The notes below the pieces were generated by a model, which saw nothing but the letters and a program-made list of their open reading frames with translations, did not search any database and had not been told where the DNA came from. Source: Caldithrix abyssi (lineage in GTDB: Bacteria; Calditrichota; Calditrichia; Calditrichales; Calditrichaceae). From it: a stretch of 64,000 bases of DNA. Position numbers and translations under genes: made by a program. Each line of letters opens with the position of its first letter. The stretch's first letter is position 1. This document shows, one piece after another, positions 35,976-45,288 of this stretch. The DNA is taken from NCBI GenBank assembly GCA_011369465.1, contig DRQG01000086.1, positions 35,878 to 99,877 of the forward strand, in the 5' to 3' direction.

Positions 35976-36734
35976 CTAATATTTAAACGGTTTGGGCTGG
36001 ATGGGGCCGTCGGTTTCGGCGTTTACAAACTGCTTGAGCACCGGGTCTTTGCTGGCATACAATTCATCCACCGTACCGCCAAAAAGAATCCGTCCGTTGT
36101 GCAGCATCACCACCCTGTCGGCTACCTTGGACACGCTCTGCATATCGTGCGTAACCACAATGGAAGTTACCTTGAGCTTTTCGCTTAAATCGATGATCAG
36201 CTTATCGATATTGGCGGCCATGATGGGATCGAGTCCGGTGGTCGGTTCATCATACAGGATGTACTTGGGGTCCATTACAATGGCCCGGGCCAGGCCAACC
36301 CGTTTTTTCATACCGCCGGATAACTCGGACGGTTTTAAATGCTCTATGCCGGGCAGGCCAACCAGTTCCAGCTTTTCGGCCACTTTTTTCATCATTTCGT
36401 CGTGAGTCATCCTGGTATGTTCCACCAAAGGCAGGGCGATATTTTCGGCGACGGACATGGAATCGAACAAGGCGGCGCCCTGAAAAAGGAAACCGAATTG
36501 TTTGCGCAGAAAGAACAAGTCCTTCTGCCCTACTTTTTTTATGGGAATATCATCCACTAAAATATAGCCCTTATCCGGCTGCAACAGATTGATAATATGT
36601 TTAAGCAAGACGCTTTTGCCGCAGCCGCTGCGTCCAATAATCACCAGACGTTCGCCGTCGTACACGTCCAGTTCCACGCCGCGCAAAACGATTTTGCCGT
36701 CAAATTGCTTATGTAGATTTCGTATCTGTATCAT
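35976..36734 (-). CDS. mlaF: ABC transporter ATPase of the Mla lipid-transport type
   Basis: A 252-residue ATPase: Walker A 'IGRSGCGKSVLLKHI', Q-loop 'FGFLFQGAALFDSMSVAENIA', signature 'LSGGMKKRVGLARAI' and Walker B 'YILYDEPTTGLDP'. The 'SGGM(K/R)KR' signature is typical of MlaF/Ttg2A ATPases. It works with the MlaE-type permease at 37288-38058, in the inner membrane, to move phospholipids between membranes. A toxin-antitoxin pair separates the two genes. No MCE-domain MlaD gene is in the window, so the substrate-binding part must be elsewhere or absent. Confidence 0.92.
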   Translation of the reverse strand: MIQIRNLHKQFDGKIVLRGVELDVYDGERLVIIGRSGCGKSVLLKHIINLLQPDKGYILVDDIPIKKVGQKDLFFLRKQFGFLFQGAALFDSMSVAENIALPLVEHTRMTHDEMMKKVAEKLELVGLPGIEHLKPSELSGGMKKRVGLARAIVMDPKYILYDEPTTGLDPIMAANIDKLIIDLSEKLKVTSIVVTHDMQSVSKVADRVVMLHNGRILFGGTVDELYASKDPVLKQFVNAETDGPIQPKPFKY

Positions 36735-36755
36735 TCGGAATACGTCCGTTAAGTT

Positions 36756-37043
36756 CTAACGTTCAATCCAATAATCCGGTTTACGATGCTGATGAGCAAC
36801 TGCAATTATGAGAATATGATCTTTTTCGATAGAATAGAGTAATTTGTAAGGAAATGTATGAAGGATATATTTTCTTACATCGCCGCGTTCCACAGACCAC
36901 GCCTTCGGATATTGCGTTATTCTCAATACTGCCCGTTTTATTTCAGTCTTAAACCGTTTACCTAATCCGGGATTCTCTAACTCGTAATAATGAAAAGCAT
37001 CTTCCAATTCTTGTTTAGCATACGTTGTGAATAAAACGTTCAT
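36756..37043 (-). CDS. RelE/ParE-family toxin
   Basis: A 95-residue protein of the RelE/ParE fold: 'FTTYAKQELEDAFHYYELENPGLGKRFKTEIKRAVLRITQYP' and 'VRKYILHTFPYKLLYSIEKDHILIIAVAHQHRKPDYW', with the usual C-terminal His/Arg and Tyr-Trp pattern. The antitoxin gene lies eight bases upstream on the same strand. Members either cut mRNA on the ribosome or poison gyrase; this sequence alone does not tell which. TAGGAAACGTA precedes the ATG. Position inside the Mla operon is unusual. Confidence 0.9.
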   Translation of the reverse strand: MNVLFTTYAKQELEDAFHYYELENPGLGKRFKTEIKRAVLRITQYPKAWSVERGDVRKYILHTFPYKLLYSIEKDHILIIAVAHQHRKPDYWIER

Positions 37044-37051
37044 TACGTTTC

Positions 37052-37249
37052 CTAAAATATCTCATCCATTGGAATACCTTTCAGTTCTCCTCTTCTGTAT
37101 GCTTTAAGTCTTTTTTCAGCTTCCTTCGCCCATATTTCATCTAATTTTTTATCCGGTTCGTCAAGACTTTTAATGATACTTTCGATAATCAGAAAACGTT
37201 CATCAGCTTTGAGCTTTAAAGCTTCTTTTATAATTTCTTCAATACTCAT
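37052..37249 (-). CDS. Antitoxin (putative addiction module component family)
   Basis: A 65-residue protein: 'IEEIIKEALKLKADERFLIIESIIKSLDEPDKKLDEIWAKEAEKRLKAYRRGELKGIPMDEIF'-type sequence, the pattern of TIGR02574-like antitoxins that pair with RelE/ParE toxins. GAGGTGTAAACA stands before its ATG. It should bind and neutralise the downstream toxin and usually represses its own promoter, but no clear operator was found in the 38 bases between it and the MlaE-like gene. Confidence 0.88.
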   Translation of the reverse strand: MSIEEIIKEALKLKADERFLIIESIIKSLDEPDKKLDEIWAKEAEKRLKAYRRGELKGIPMDEIF

Positions 37250-37287
37250 TGTTTACACCTCGTATTGGTTTAAAGAAACCATCCCAT

Positions 37288-38058
37288 TTAAAACAATATT
37301 ACGGACAAAATATAATCATTCAATAAAATTAACGCTGAGGACAGAACAAAAGCCCGAATGGTCGCCTTACCCACCCCTTCGGCCCCGCCCTCGGTACTGA
37401 AGCCCACGTAGCAGCCGATGATGGAAGTCACTCCGCCAAAGACAAAGGCTTTAATCAGGCCGGACATAACATTTAAAACGGAAAAGAAATCCTTCACACT
37501 GCCAAAATAGGTTTCCGGGGCCAGATCGAGATTGAGATAGGCCACAAAATAGGCGCCCATTATGCCTACAAAATCAGCCAGCACGGTAAGTACCGGAATC
37601 ATAACAAAGCCGGCAAAGATGCGCGGCATGGCCAGATAGCGTATCGGATCGATGGCCAGAGCCTCCAAAGCGTCCACCTGTTCGGTAACAACCATGGTGC
37701 CTATTTCGGCGGCAATGGAGGCGCCCACCCTTCCGGCAATGACCAGCGCCGTGAGCACGGGGCCCAGCTCGATGAATATGGCCACGCTGGTGGCTGCGCC
37801 CAGATAATTCATGGATATATAGCCTTTAAGCTGGTAAGCCGTCTGGACGGAAGCCACGGCGCCGGCAAACACACCCACAAAAAGCACCAACGGCACCGAA
37901 CGCACGCCTATTTCCATCATCTGATCGACCACCAGGCGTCTGTTTTGCCAAATTTTACCAAAATAAAGCGAAACTTTTGTAAAAAGAATGAATACCGATC
38001 CGGTATGCTGGATAAAGTTGAGGGTTTTATGCCCCAGGCTTTCAATCAAATGCTTCAT
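37288..38058 (-). CDS. mlaE: MlaE-type lipid-transport permease
   Basis: A 256-residue integral membrane protein of the MlaE/Ttg2B family. Characteristic stretches are 'VPLVLFVGVFAGAVASVQTAYQL', 'ELGPVLTALVIAGRVGASIAAEIGTM' with the conserved 'TEQVDALEALAIDP', and 'LKAFVFGGVTSIIGCYVGF' near the end. It forms the membrane part of a retrograde or anterograde phospholipid ABC transporter with MlaF. The upstream gene, a metalloprotease/barrel-like protein, ends nine bases before its start, and the toxin-antitoxin pair follows. Confidence 0.93.
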   Translation of the reverse strand: MKHLIESLGHKTLNFIQHTGSVFILFTKVSLYFGKIWQNRRLVVDQMMEIGVRSVPLVLFVGVFAGAVASVQTAYQLKGYISMNYLGAATSVAIFIELGPVLTALVIAGRVGASIAAEIGTMVVTEQVDALEALAIDPIRYLAMPRIFAGFVMIPVLTVLADFVGIMGAYFVAYLNLDLAPETYFGSVKDFFSVLNVMSGLIKAFVFGGVTSIIGCYVGFSTEGGAEGVGKATIRAFVLSSALILLNDYILSVILF

Positions 38059-38067
38059 TCATGTCCT

Positions 38068-41000
38068 TTAGAAATCTATTCCCATGGAAAAATAGTGAAT
38101 GGAATCGTAAGTATTCTGTAAATCGTACGGCCAGGCGATATCGTATTTAAACAACAAGCCAAAAAGATAAATGCGCATGCCAACGCCGTAACCGGCTACC
38201 ACATCTTTCAGTTTACCGTCTTTGAAAGGCTGAATATTCCGAAAAGACGTCCAGGCGCTGCCGATATCCGTAAACAACACACCGCGGATATTACCCAGTG
38301 TAATGGGGGGCAAACCAAGTTGTAAAAAACGGATTAACGGAAAACGCAGTTCCAGGTTAATCAAACTGAAATTATTTCCGATGCGTTCATAATACCGGGC
38401 CCCGCGCAACGGCGTTATAAATTCGGAAAAATACACATCTTTTATGGAATCGTATCGTAAACCACCCTGTCCCCCCTGACCATCACCATACTCGGGGTTA
38501 AACCAATACGGGACGCCACCCAGATAGAATTTTTGCGGTTCGCTTCCGAAGCTGGCCCCGCCGGCAAAACGAAAAGCTATCGAATAATCATCAACAATTT
38601 TAATATATTTGCGCAAATCGATTTGAAACGTAGTAAACTGAGGACTCTGTTCGGAATATTTCGGGCTTACCAATAGACTTACTAACCCTCTAAATCCATT
38701 CATCGGGCCGGTAAATCCCCACTCGGCCGTATCGCGCACCAACTGCAAACTGGGCAAAATGCTGGACAAATTATCCGAAGGCAGAATTACCTGGAGAAAT
38801 TCCTGTTGAACATTGAGCCAGTTCAGGGCAAAATCCACGCGTGTAAATTTATCAAACGGACGAGAGGCTATCAGCGAGACGCCGTAGTTACGGAAGCGCA
38901 TCAAGCCGTAGTAAGCCGACAATACCGTATTGGCGTAGTGATAAGCAAAAAAGCTGAAATTAATCCTGTTAGCCAAATACCAGTATTGTAAAGAAAGGTA
39001 ACTGTTCCGTAGATCGAACACCAAATTTGTGCCGATAAAAATTTTGTGGTCTCCCAACACATCACTGAAGGCCAGTTGAGTGTAACCCTGGAAACCCCAT
39101 AAGGTGTTATATTGTGCAGCGCCATAGATTATATCCGGCGAAAAACGTACCTTGTAATTATGTACTTTATAATTGCCGTCGTTGTACTTGTATTCATCCG
39201 GCTTTAATTCTACCTTTTCCTCTTTTTTCTCGGTTTTCCGTCCTAAATCGGCAAAAACGTAACGGCTGTAATCCGTTGTACGCGGCAGACGCACTTCCTC
39301 AATCAACGAATCCTGTTCCACAACACTTGCGGCTTCTTCCGGTTTCTCTTCTTCGGATTTAACGGTTTCCTTTTCTTTTTTGAGTTGGGCTACGTATTGG
39401 GTGTCTTCCAAACGTACCGAATCCATTTCGAAAGGATTCTTAAGCGTGTAAATATCAAATCCGCCTTCATAAAAGGTAGCAAAAGCGAGCGTCTGGCGGT
39501 CTTCATCCACAGAAAGCTGAAAAGCGCCCGTAACAATGTTGGTAATCGGATAGCGTTTTCCCGTGCTCAGATCGTGCACATAAATATTGTAAGCCCCGGA
39601 TTCATCACAAACATAAAGTAATTTATTGCCGTCTTTGGAAAAAACAGGTTCGGATTCCTGCGACTCCGTATCGGTCACTCGGGTGATGTGCCTGCCTTCC
39701 CGGTCGACGATATAGACATCCACATTTTCATAATCAAACTGAGACATACGGATTTTACGCGGTATTTTTACCGTATCTGCATACTGGCCCCGTTCGGAAA
39801 CAAAAACCAGTCTTTCCCCATCCGGCGACCATTCCGGATAACCGTCGGTAAACATATCCTGCGTAACGGCGCGTACTTCTTTCGTTTTTATATCGAAAAT
39901 ATATATGTCGCTGGATTCGTTTTTATTCCCGATGAAGGCGATTTCGTCCCGGGTGGGTGACCAGGCTGTAGAAAAAATGCCGTCCATATTCAATTTATAT
40001 TTTTGGATTTCATCCTCAACAATATCGTAAATATACAGCGCGTCCTGGTCTCCCGCTTTGGCCGAAAAGGTTACTTTTTCACCATCCGGCGACCAGCTCA
40101 TTCCCGGGCTTAACCAGTGCAGTTCCTCGAAATCCACATCCGTTTCGCCTTCGATAAGAGTGCGTTCGATGCGCTGTTCCAATACATCCATCAGATAAAT
40201 CGAGATTTTTCCATCCATATTGGAAAGAAAAATCATCTTGTCGCCCTTGGGTGAAAGAGCCGGAGCAATATTCAGATAGTTCTCTTCTTTTTTATGATCG
40301 GTTAACGGGCGGGCAATTTCTTTCGGTTCCTGCCGCTTTATGATTTCCGGCCAGTAATCTTTACGCAGTTGTTTTTGCCAATCTTCGGAAAGCTCCTTCA
40401 GATCGATTCCCAAAGCCGCTTTAATTGCGCCTTCGAAACGGAAACTACCCTTAATTTTATGGAGTATTTCGGTAACTTTTTTTCTGCCGTATTTACGTTC
40501 TATATAACGGAATACGCTCATTCCGCCCTGATAGGCCAGATAATAGTCCAGATACTGAATGGGCGGCAATAAATTGTTTATGGTTGCATCGCGGACGATC
40601 ATATCCGCTTTTTTATCCCAACCCAAAGAAAAAAATTCGGCCAGACCTTCGGCAAACCACAAAGGCACCGGAACAACCTGCCCGGAAATAAGCGATTGTA
40701 TGGAACCGCCGTACAGCATATCGTTCATTACAGCATGAACCAATTCGTGATGCAGAACATGACGTAACTGTTTATATGAGCCTTCAAAAGGGAGAACAAC
40801 ACGGTTTTTATACAGTTCGGTTACACCGCCTATTCCTTCGGACAGGTAGGTATCTACCACATTGGTTTGCTGCCAGTCGTTATGAGAACGGTATAAAATA
40901 ATGGATATGCGCTCGGTAATTTCAAATTCAAAATCATTTTTCAACTTTTGATACGCTTCTTCGGCTTCGTCGGCAACAAAAACAGCTAAATCGTAACTGC

Positions 41001-41157
41001 CGCGGTAGAAATATATGTCAAAATGCTCGGATTGAATATAATGCCAATCAAATGAATGATATTGAACCTTATTTTTACCAAACTGGGCATACAAAGGAAA
41101 TGCGGTTACGGCAATAAAAACCAGAATGAGTAAATTTTTTGAGGTTGGTTTCCGCAT
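38068..41157 (-). CDS. Exported gluzincin-like metalloprotease with TolB-type propeller and outer-membrane-like C-terminus
   Basis: A 1029-residue protein. A signal peptide ends around 'FPLYAQ'. The N-terminal domain has zinc-protease features 'HHELVHA' (His137, Glu138, His141) and a downstream acidic ligand region 'WFAEGLAEFFS' (Glu170/Glu174). A propeller with repeated 'SPDGEKVTFSAK', 'WSPTRDEIAF' and 'WSPDGERLVF' blades fills about 290-600. A Glu/Lys-rich linker leads to a beta-barrel-like C-terminal third (strands such as 'YLSLQYWYLANRINFSFFAY' and a terminal aromatic 'YFSMGIDF'), suggesting outer-membrane insertion. GGAGAT precedes the ATG. It sits next to mlaE, so envelope maintenance is a plausible role. 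Confidence 0.85.
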   Translation of the reverse strand: MRKPTSKNLLILVFIAVTAFPLYAQFGKNKVQYHSFDWHYIQSEHFDIYFYRGSYDLAVFVADEAEEAYQKLKNDFEFEITERISIILYRSHNDWQQTNVVDTYLSEGIGGVTELYKNRVVLPFEGSYKQLRHVLHHELVHAVMNDMLYGGSIQSLISGQVVPVPLWFAEGLAEFFSLGWDKKADMIVRDATINNLLPPIQYLDYYLAYQGGMSVFRYIERKYGRKKVTEILHKIKGSFRFEGAIKAALGIDLKELSEDWQKQLRKDYWPEIIKRQEPKEIARPLTDHKKEENYLNIAPALSPKGDKMIFLSNMDGKISIYLMDVLEQRIERTLIEGETDVDFEELHWLSPGMSWSPDGEKVTFSAKAGDQDALYIYDIVEDEIQKYKLNMDGIFSTAWSPTRDEIAFIGNKNESSDIYIFDIKTKEVRAVTQDMFTDGYPEWSPDGERLVFVSERGQYADTVKIPRKIRMSQFDYENVDVYIVDREGRHITRVTDTESQESEPVFSKDGNKLLYVCDESGAYNIYVHDLSTGKRYPITNIVTGAFQLSVDEDRQTLAFATFYEGGFDIYTLKNPFEMDSVRLEDTQYVAQLKKEKETVKSEEEKPEEAASVVEQDSLIEEVRLPRTTDYSRYVFADLGRKTEKKEEKVELKPDEYKYNDGNYKVHNYKVRFSPDIIYGAAQYNTLWGFQGYTQLAFSDVLGDHKIFIGTNLVFDLRNSYLSLQYWYLANRINFSFFAYHYANTVLSAYYGLMRFRNYGVSLIASRPFDKFTRVDFALNWLNVQQEFLQVILPSDNLSSILPSLQLVRDTAEWGFTGPMNGFRGLVSLLVSPKYSEQSPQFTTFQIDLRKYIKIVDDYSIAFRFAGGASFGSEPQKFYLGGVPYWFNPEYGDGQGGQGGLRYDSIKDVYFSEFITPLRGARYYERIGNNFSLINLELRFPLIRFLQLGLPPITLGNIRGVLFTDIGSAWTSFRNIQPFKDGKLKDVVAGYGVGMRIYLFGLLFKYDIAWPYDLQNTYDSIHYFSMGIDF

Positions 41158-41292
41158 ATTGTATCTCCAAAAAAATTAATAAGTCAAAGTACAAATTTGC
41201 CTTTTCGCTGTCAAGCAATTCCATTTTGATTTTTGGTATTATCTTTCTAACTTTCTTCCGTTGATCATAACTGTTTACGGAATCGTCCCTTT

Positions 41293-41634
41293 ATGTCTAA
41301 GAAAAACGGGTTACTGGCATTCATTATTTCTCTTCTTCTGCTGAACATGTTGTCCTGCACAGAAGATAACACTACTCTTTTAGACAAAGAACGGTTCATC
41401 AATATTACAGCCGAACTTATGATTATTGAGAAACTGAACCTGGATAAATCCGAAAAAACATTGCTTATTCAAGATGTTTTTAACCGTTACAAAGTTTCTG
41501 CCGATCAATACCGCCTGACAAAGGATCATTATAAAGACGACCCTGCATTCTGGGCGGATGTGTACAAGCAGGTACAGGTTCGCATAAAAGATCAAATTAA
41601 CAAGAAAAAAAGCACTCAAAAAAAACCGAAATAG
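41293..41634 (+). CDS. Small lipoprotein, DUF4296-like
   Basis: A 113-residue predicted lipoprotein: signal 'LLAFIISLLLLNMLSC' with Cys22, then 'FINITAELMIIEKLNLDKSEKTLLIQDVFNRYKVSADQYRLTKDHYKDDPAFWADVYKQV', which matches the helical DUF4296 pattern of FCB-group lipoproteins. The tail is lysine-rich. The function is unknown. It is divergent from the metalloprotease gene across a 135-base AT-rich gap that probably holds both promoters. Confidence 0.75.
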   Translation: MSKKNGLLAFIISLLLLNMLSCTEDNTTLLDKERFINITAELMIIEKLNLDKSEKTLLIQDVFNRYKVSADQYRLTKDHYKDDPAFWADVYKQVQVRIKDQINKKKSTQKKPK

Positions 41635-41819
41635 ACGCGTTTTTCGATTTGTCACTTAACTTCTGTCATACAAACAGCATATAATATTAACGGATTATGT
41701 CTTTTACTTAGAAAATTAAAACTTGTTTTCATAATAAATAATAGAATACAAATTATAATATAAACGATATGGGCGGGTAAATAGTTCAACTGATTTCCAC
41801 GGCATCACAAGTTAATTTT

Positions 41820-43154
41820 ATGGTAAAAAAACTGCTAAAAAATAAATGGCGACTACTGCTGCTGTTATATATTATGTTTATTATTCACGGCACCTCTTTG
41901 CCCTATGACTTTACGTTAGAAAAAGAGGTCGTTTGGAACAATCTGCAAAGACTGTTGGGCGTTTTGCACGGCGCTCCCATCTTCCCTGCCCATTCCGACA
42001 GTGACGTCATCGCCAATATTTTATTTTTTATCCCGCTGGGTTTTCTTATAAGCCTGGTTTATTATAAAGAAAGTGAAGGCGGGGCATTCTCTTTTTTAAT
42101 AAAAGCAGGTCTGAGCGGATTTTTATTAAGTCTTTTCGTAGAGACGGTTCAGATATTTACCTTTGTACGCAATTCATCATTATCCGATTTAATCACGAAC
42201 ACATCGGGCAGTATTATCGGTGCGGGCGCAGGGCTTTTGTTTTTGCGCAAAGGTTACCACGACCGCACTGTACGGCTGGCACAAAAACTGATAAATGACC
42301 CGGCCCTTTTTTTGTTAATCAGCTATATGAGCGTCATTATTTTAATCGGCTTGCTTCCCTATGATTTTAATATATCCCTTTATGCCCTTTCAAGAAAGAT
42401 CCGCTCCCTGGTCCATATTGAATATCACCCCATTCGACGTCCGGTCGTTTTATTCAATTTGATTTTTCTTTATGGCTCAGGCGGATATATATTTGCGCGC
42501 TTTACGCATATTAAGCTAAAATTGCTCAGTTACAATAAAGCGTTTATATTGGCAATCGTATCCGGTTTTCTGTTTTGTTTTGGCGTGGAAATAATGCAGC
42601 TTTTTGTAAAATCCCGGCACTTCAACTGGATGGATGTATTTGTAGGTTGGCTGGGTATTCTTTATGGCGCTTATGCCTATCTGGCTTTGCATTCTGCCTG
42701 GATAAAAAAAGCCTTTCCAAAATATGAACGCAACGACATTCTTTTCATTTTTTTTACGGTAAATTACTTTATTTTTCTGGTCTATAAATATTTGTATCCA
42801 TTTCATTTAAGCACGGATGAAATATTTGTGACAAATAGAATTGTCTTTTTCCTTTCCAATGTACTCTCTTATGCGCCTTCCCAACGCATTATGGAATTAA
42901 TGATTATTTTGCTGAAGAATATTGCGCTGTTTGTACCGGCGGGAATTATTCTTGCCGAAAGCCGCTTTATTTCACTAAAACGGGAGCGTTTTTTGGGAGT
43001 ATTTATTGTGCTTCTTTTTCTTGCAAAAAGCCTGCAGATTATTAATGTACAACAAACACCGCTTCTGTTTGATTTTTTAGGCATCCTGATTGGAATGACA
43101 GGCGGGTATTTTATTTGGATGGATTTCCGTCAGTTTATTCTGTTTACGAAATAA
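41820..43154 (+). CDS. VanZ-like multi-domain membrane protein
   Basis: A 444-residue protein with about 12 hydrophobic segments. The first unit has the VanZ pattern 'DVIANILFFIPLGFLISLVYY' and 'LSLFVETVQIFTFVRNSSLSDLITNTSGSIIGA'. A second unit repeats it ('LIFLYGSGGYIFA', 'FCFGVEIMQLFVKSRHFNWMDVFVGWLG'), and a third, weaker repeat follows ('KNIALFVPAGIILA'). Such triple arrays are longer than usual VanZ proteins (about 160 residues). The biochemical role of VanZ-like proteins is not settled. The 185-base upstream gap shows nothing clear. Confidence 0.83.
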   Translation: MVKKLLKNKWRLLLLLYIMFIIHGTSLPYDFTLEKEVVWNNLQRLLGVLHGAPIFPAHSDSDVIANILFFIPLGFLISLVYYKESEGGAFSFLIKAGLSGFLLSLFVETVQIFTFVRNSSLSDLITNTSGSIIGAGAGLLFLRKGYHDRTVRLAQKLINDPALFLLISYMSVIILIGLLPYDFNISLYALSRKIRSLVHIEYHPIRRPVVLFNLIFLYGSGGYIFARFTHIKLKLLSYNKAFILAIVSGFLFCFGVEIMQLFVKSRHFNWMDVFVGWLGILYGAYAYLALHSAWIKKAFPKYERNDILFIFFTVNYFIFLVYKYLYPFHLSTDEIFVTNRIVFFLSNVLSYAPSQRIMELMIILLKNIALFVPAGIILAESRFISLKRERFLGVFIVLLFLAKSLQIINVQQTPLLFDFLGILIGMTGGYFIWMDFRQFILFTK

Positions 43155-43204
43155 ACCGTTCGGGGAAGAGCAATCGCAGGGTACAGAAGAATATTACTAG
43201 GAAA

Positions 43205-45199
43205 TTAAGATGATCTTTGGCTTTTATTTTTCCTGCTTTTTTCTTTCTTCCACTTCTCGATAAGATAGGCGCTCCATTTAAGCGCGGCTAAAGCAGGAAT
43301 ATAATCCCGTATGCCCGCCTCGGTTACATGCGAATCCACAAAAACGGCTTCGGCAATATATCCCAACAAACCTCTTTTTCGTAGTTTAAGAATCGGTTCA
43401 AAAAAATGTGAAAGTGTTTGTTCGGCATGGCTGCTATTATAATTGTTGTTATATCCCGCTTGCAGATAAAACATTATCGTCCAGGGCCAAATCGCTTTGG
43501 AATATGAATCGGTGGAACTGCGGGCTAAGTTTATCATATCCGATTGGCCTGTATTTTTAAGAGAGGCGGCGCGTAAACCATAGGGTGTTACCAGTTCGCG
43601 ATCGATTCGTTCGAATATGTTCTTTCCCAGATGGTCTTCGACGATAAAGTAAGGAAGTACAAAAGGAATGATTTGTACGAAACGGAAGGCGTTATTTTTA
43701 TCTTCGTGGCGTACAAAATCATAAAAGGCAGAGTCTGTTTCATTGATAAATACCGAATTAAACGACTCCCGCACTTGCTTGGCGTGTTTCTCGAAACGTG
43801 ATTTTAATCGTTTTTTACCAAGAGATTCGTTGATATAAGCCAGGATTCTTAACGCGTTATACCACAGGGCGTTTACTTCCAAGAGCTTTCCGTACCTCAA
43901 CGATTCACCATTTTTTGCATATAAAGGTATCCAGCTGCTACGGGTTGTCTTATCACCGCAAAATATAAGCCCGTCTTTATCTTCATAAATATTATAGGAA
44001 GTACCTTTGCTATAGCGATCATAAATTTCGTTAAAATAGGCGGATACACCATTGGTAAAAAACTCCGTGTCGCCGCTTTCCTTCAGATATAAATAGCCGA
44101 TGTAGATATACCATAAGCTCAAATCGGCCATTCCGTAACGGCGTTGGTCTTCATCAGCTTCCCAATTAATCGGTAAAAGTCCCTCGCGCAGCAAACCGCC
44201 AATTTTTGTGTAAATTGTTTTGAATGCGCTATAATTTTTTTCGCTCAATAAAAGTCCGGGTAAAGAGAGCAGTGTGCCTCTCATTTCCGGTGAATTTTCC
44301 ATGATTGAGGTAACAACGGGAATTTCGTTATCTGCCTGTACAGCGCCTTTCAGTTCCGTTCCAAAATAGAAAGGAAACGCTTTGTTTTCCTTAGCGATCT
44401 GCTCCGATTGTTGTCTCAGTTCTCGTTCCTTTCTATAGGCTGCTTCATAATCCAGATCAAAATCATTCAGATCATCTGTGGAAAACATCATGTCTAAATT
44501 TTCATAAGGGTTTAACGTCACCTCAAAAAATCCCGGGTTCAGCAGGTCTTCGGAATTATATTTGTATCGGTCGTCGCTCTGCGGATAATAAAAGCCATGA
44601 TACCAAAGTGTAGCTGCCGTAAAATCGCCTTTATTATAACAAACATTCAATTCGGGCATATCGGGACGAGGCGCCCAGCGAACCAGATTTTGTCCCAAAT
44701 AACTATCCGTATTGTACCCCTGTATCTCATCGGCTAAAAAATCGGAGTAGCGGCAAGCGATAAACGGCTTGATCACCAGCTTTACCGGCTTTCCCTGGTT
44801 CTTTAATTCATAACGAATATAAAGGTAATTACGATCATTCTGGATAAACAGGGTTTTATGGATGATGCGGTCATCCACCTTAAACTCAAAATGAGGGAAC
44901 GGGTCTGTTCGCATTTCTTCCAGGTATTGATACCCTTGCGGAAAAATATGATCGGTGTAACGATTTACAGAGAGTTCATACAGTTGATTATCGATAAAAA
45001 CAGATTCTTCCAACTTGGCGAGCAACACAACTTTTTTCCCGGCCTCTTTATGAGGCACCACATACAACCCGTGTTCCCTGCGGGTATTCATACCAAGAAT
45101 TGAAGACGACGCATAGGCGCCGAGTTGATTTTGTTCCAACCATTCGTAGTTTTGTGCGGTTTGTATCTCACTTAAAATTTTTCTGTTAAATTCAGGCAC
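43205..45199 (-). CDS. Glycogen debranching enzyme-like glucosidase
   Basis: A 664-residue protein with the GDE N-terminal domain ('EWLEQNQLGAYASSSILGMNTRREHGLYVV') and the amylo-alpha-1,6-glucosidase (GH133-type) catalytic domain. The latter has 'LPGLLLSEKNYSAFKTI', 'GLLPINWEADEDQRRYGMADLSLWYIYIGY' and 'VNALWYNALRILAYI' as typical elements of its alpha-barrel. It should remove alpha-1,6 glucose branches from glycogen. The start is GTG with GGAGCG upstream. It is cytoplasmic (no signal peptide) and converges with the VanZ-like gene. Confidence 0.88.
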   Translation of the reverse strand: MPEFNRKILSEIQTAQNYEWLEQNQLGAYASSSILGMNTRREHGLYVVPHKEAGKKVVLLAKLEESVFIDNQLYELSVNRYTDHIFPQGYQYLEEMRTDPFPHFEFKVDDRIIHKTLFIQNDRNYLYIRYELKNQGKPVKLVIKPFIACRYSDFLADEIQGYNTDSYLGQNLVRWAPRPDMPELNVCYNKGDFTAATLWYHGFYYPQSDDRYKYNSEDLLNPGFFEVTLNPYENLDMMFSTDDLNDFDLDYEAAYRKERELRQQSEQIAKENKAFPFYFGTELKGAVQADNEIPVVTSIMENSPEMRGTLLSLPGLLLSEKNYSAFKTIYTKIGGLLREGLLPINWEADEDQRRYGMADLSLWYIYIGYLYLKESGDTEFFTNGVSAYFNEIYDRYSKGTSYNIYEDKDGLIFCGDKTTRSSWIPLYAKNGESLRYGKLLEVNALWYNALRILAYINESLGKKRLKSRFEKHAKQVRESFNSVFINETDSAFYDFVRHEDKNNAFRFVQIIPFVLPYFIVEDHLGKNIFERIDRELVTPYGLRAASLKNTGQSDMINLARSSTDSYSKAIWPWTIMFYLQAGYNNNYNSSHAEQTLSHFFEPILKLRKRGLLGYIAEAVFVDSHVTEAGIRDYIPALAALKWSAYLIEKWKKEKSRKNKSQRSS

Positions 45200-45288
45200 T
45201 TTTATCGCTCCATTACTCCAAAAAATATTAAACCGGGATATTTCTTTTTTGTAGCTCTGTTGCGGAATTTATTCCTACGAATAATCGC

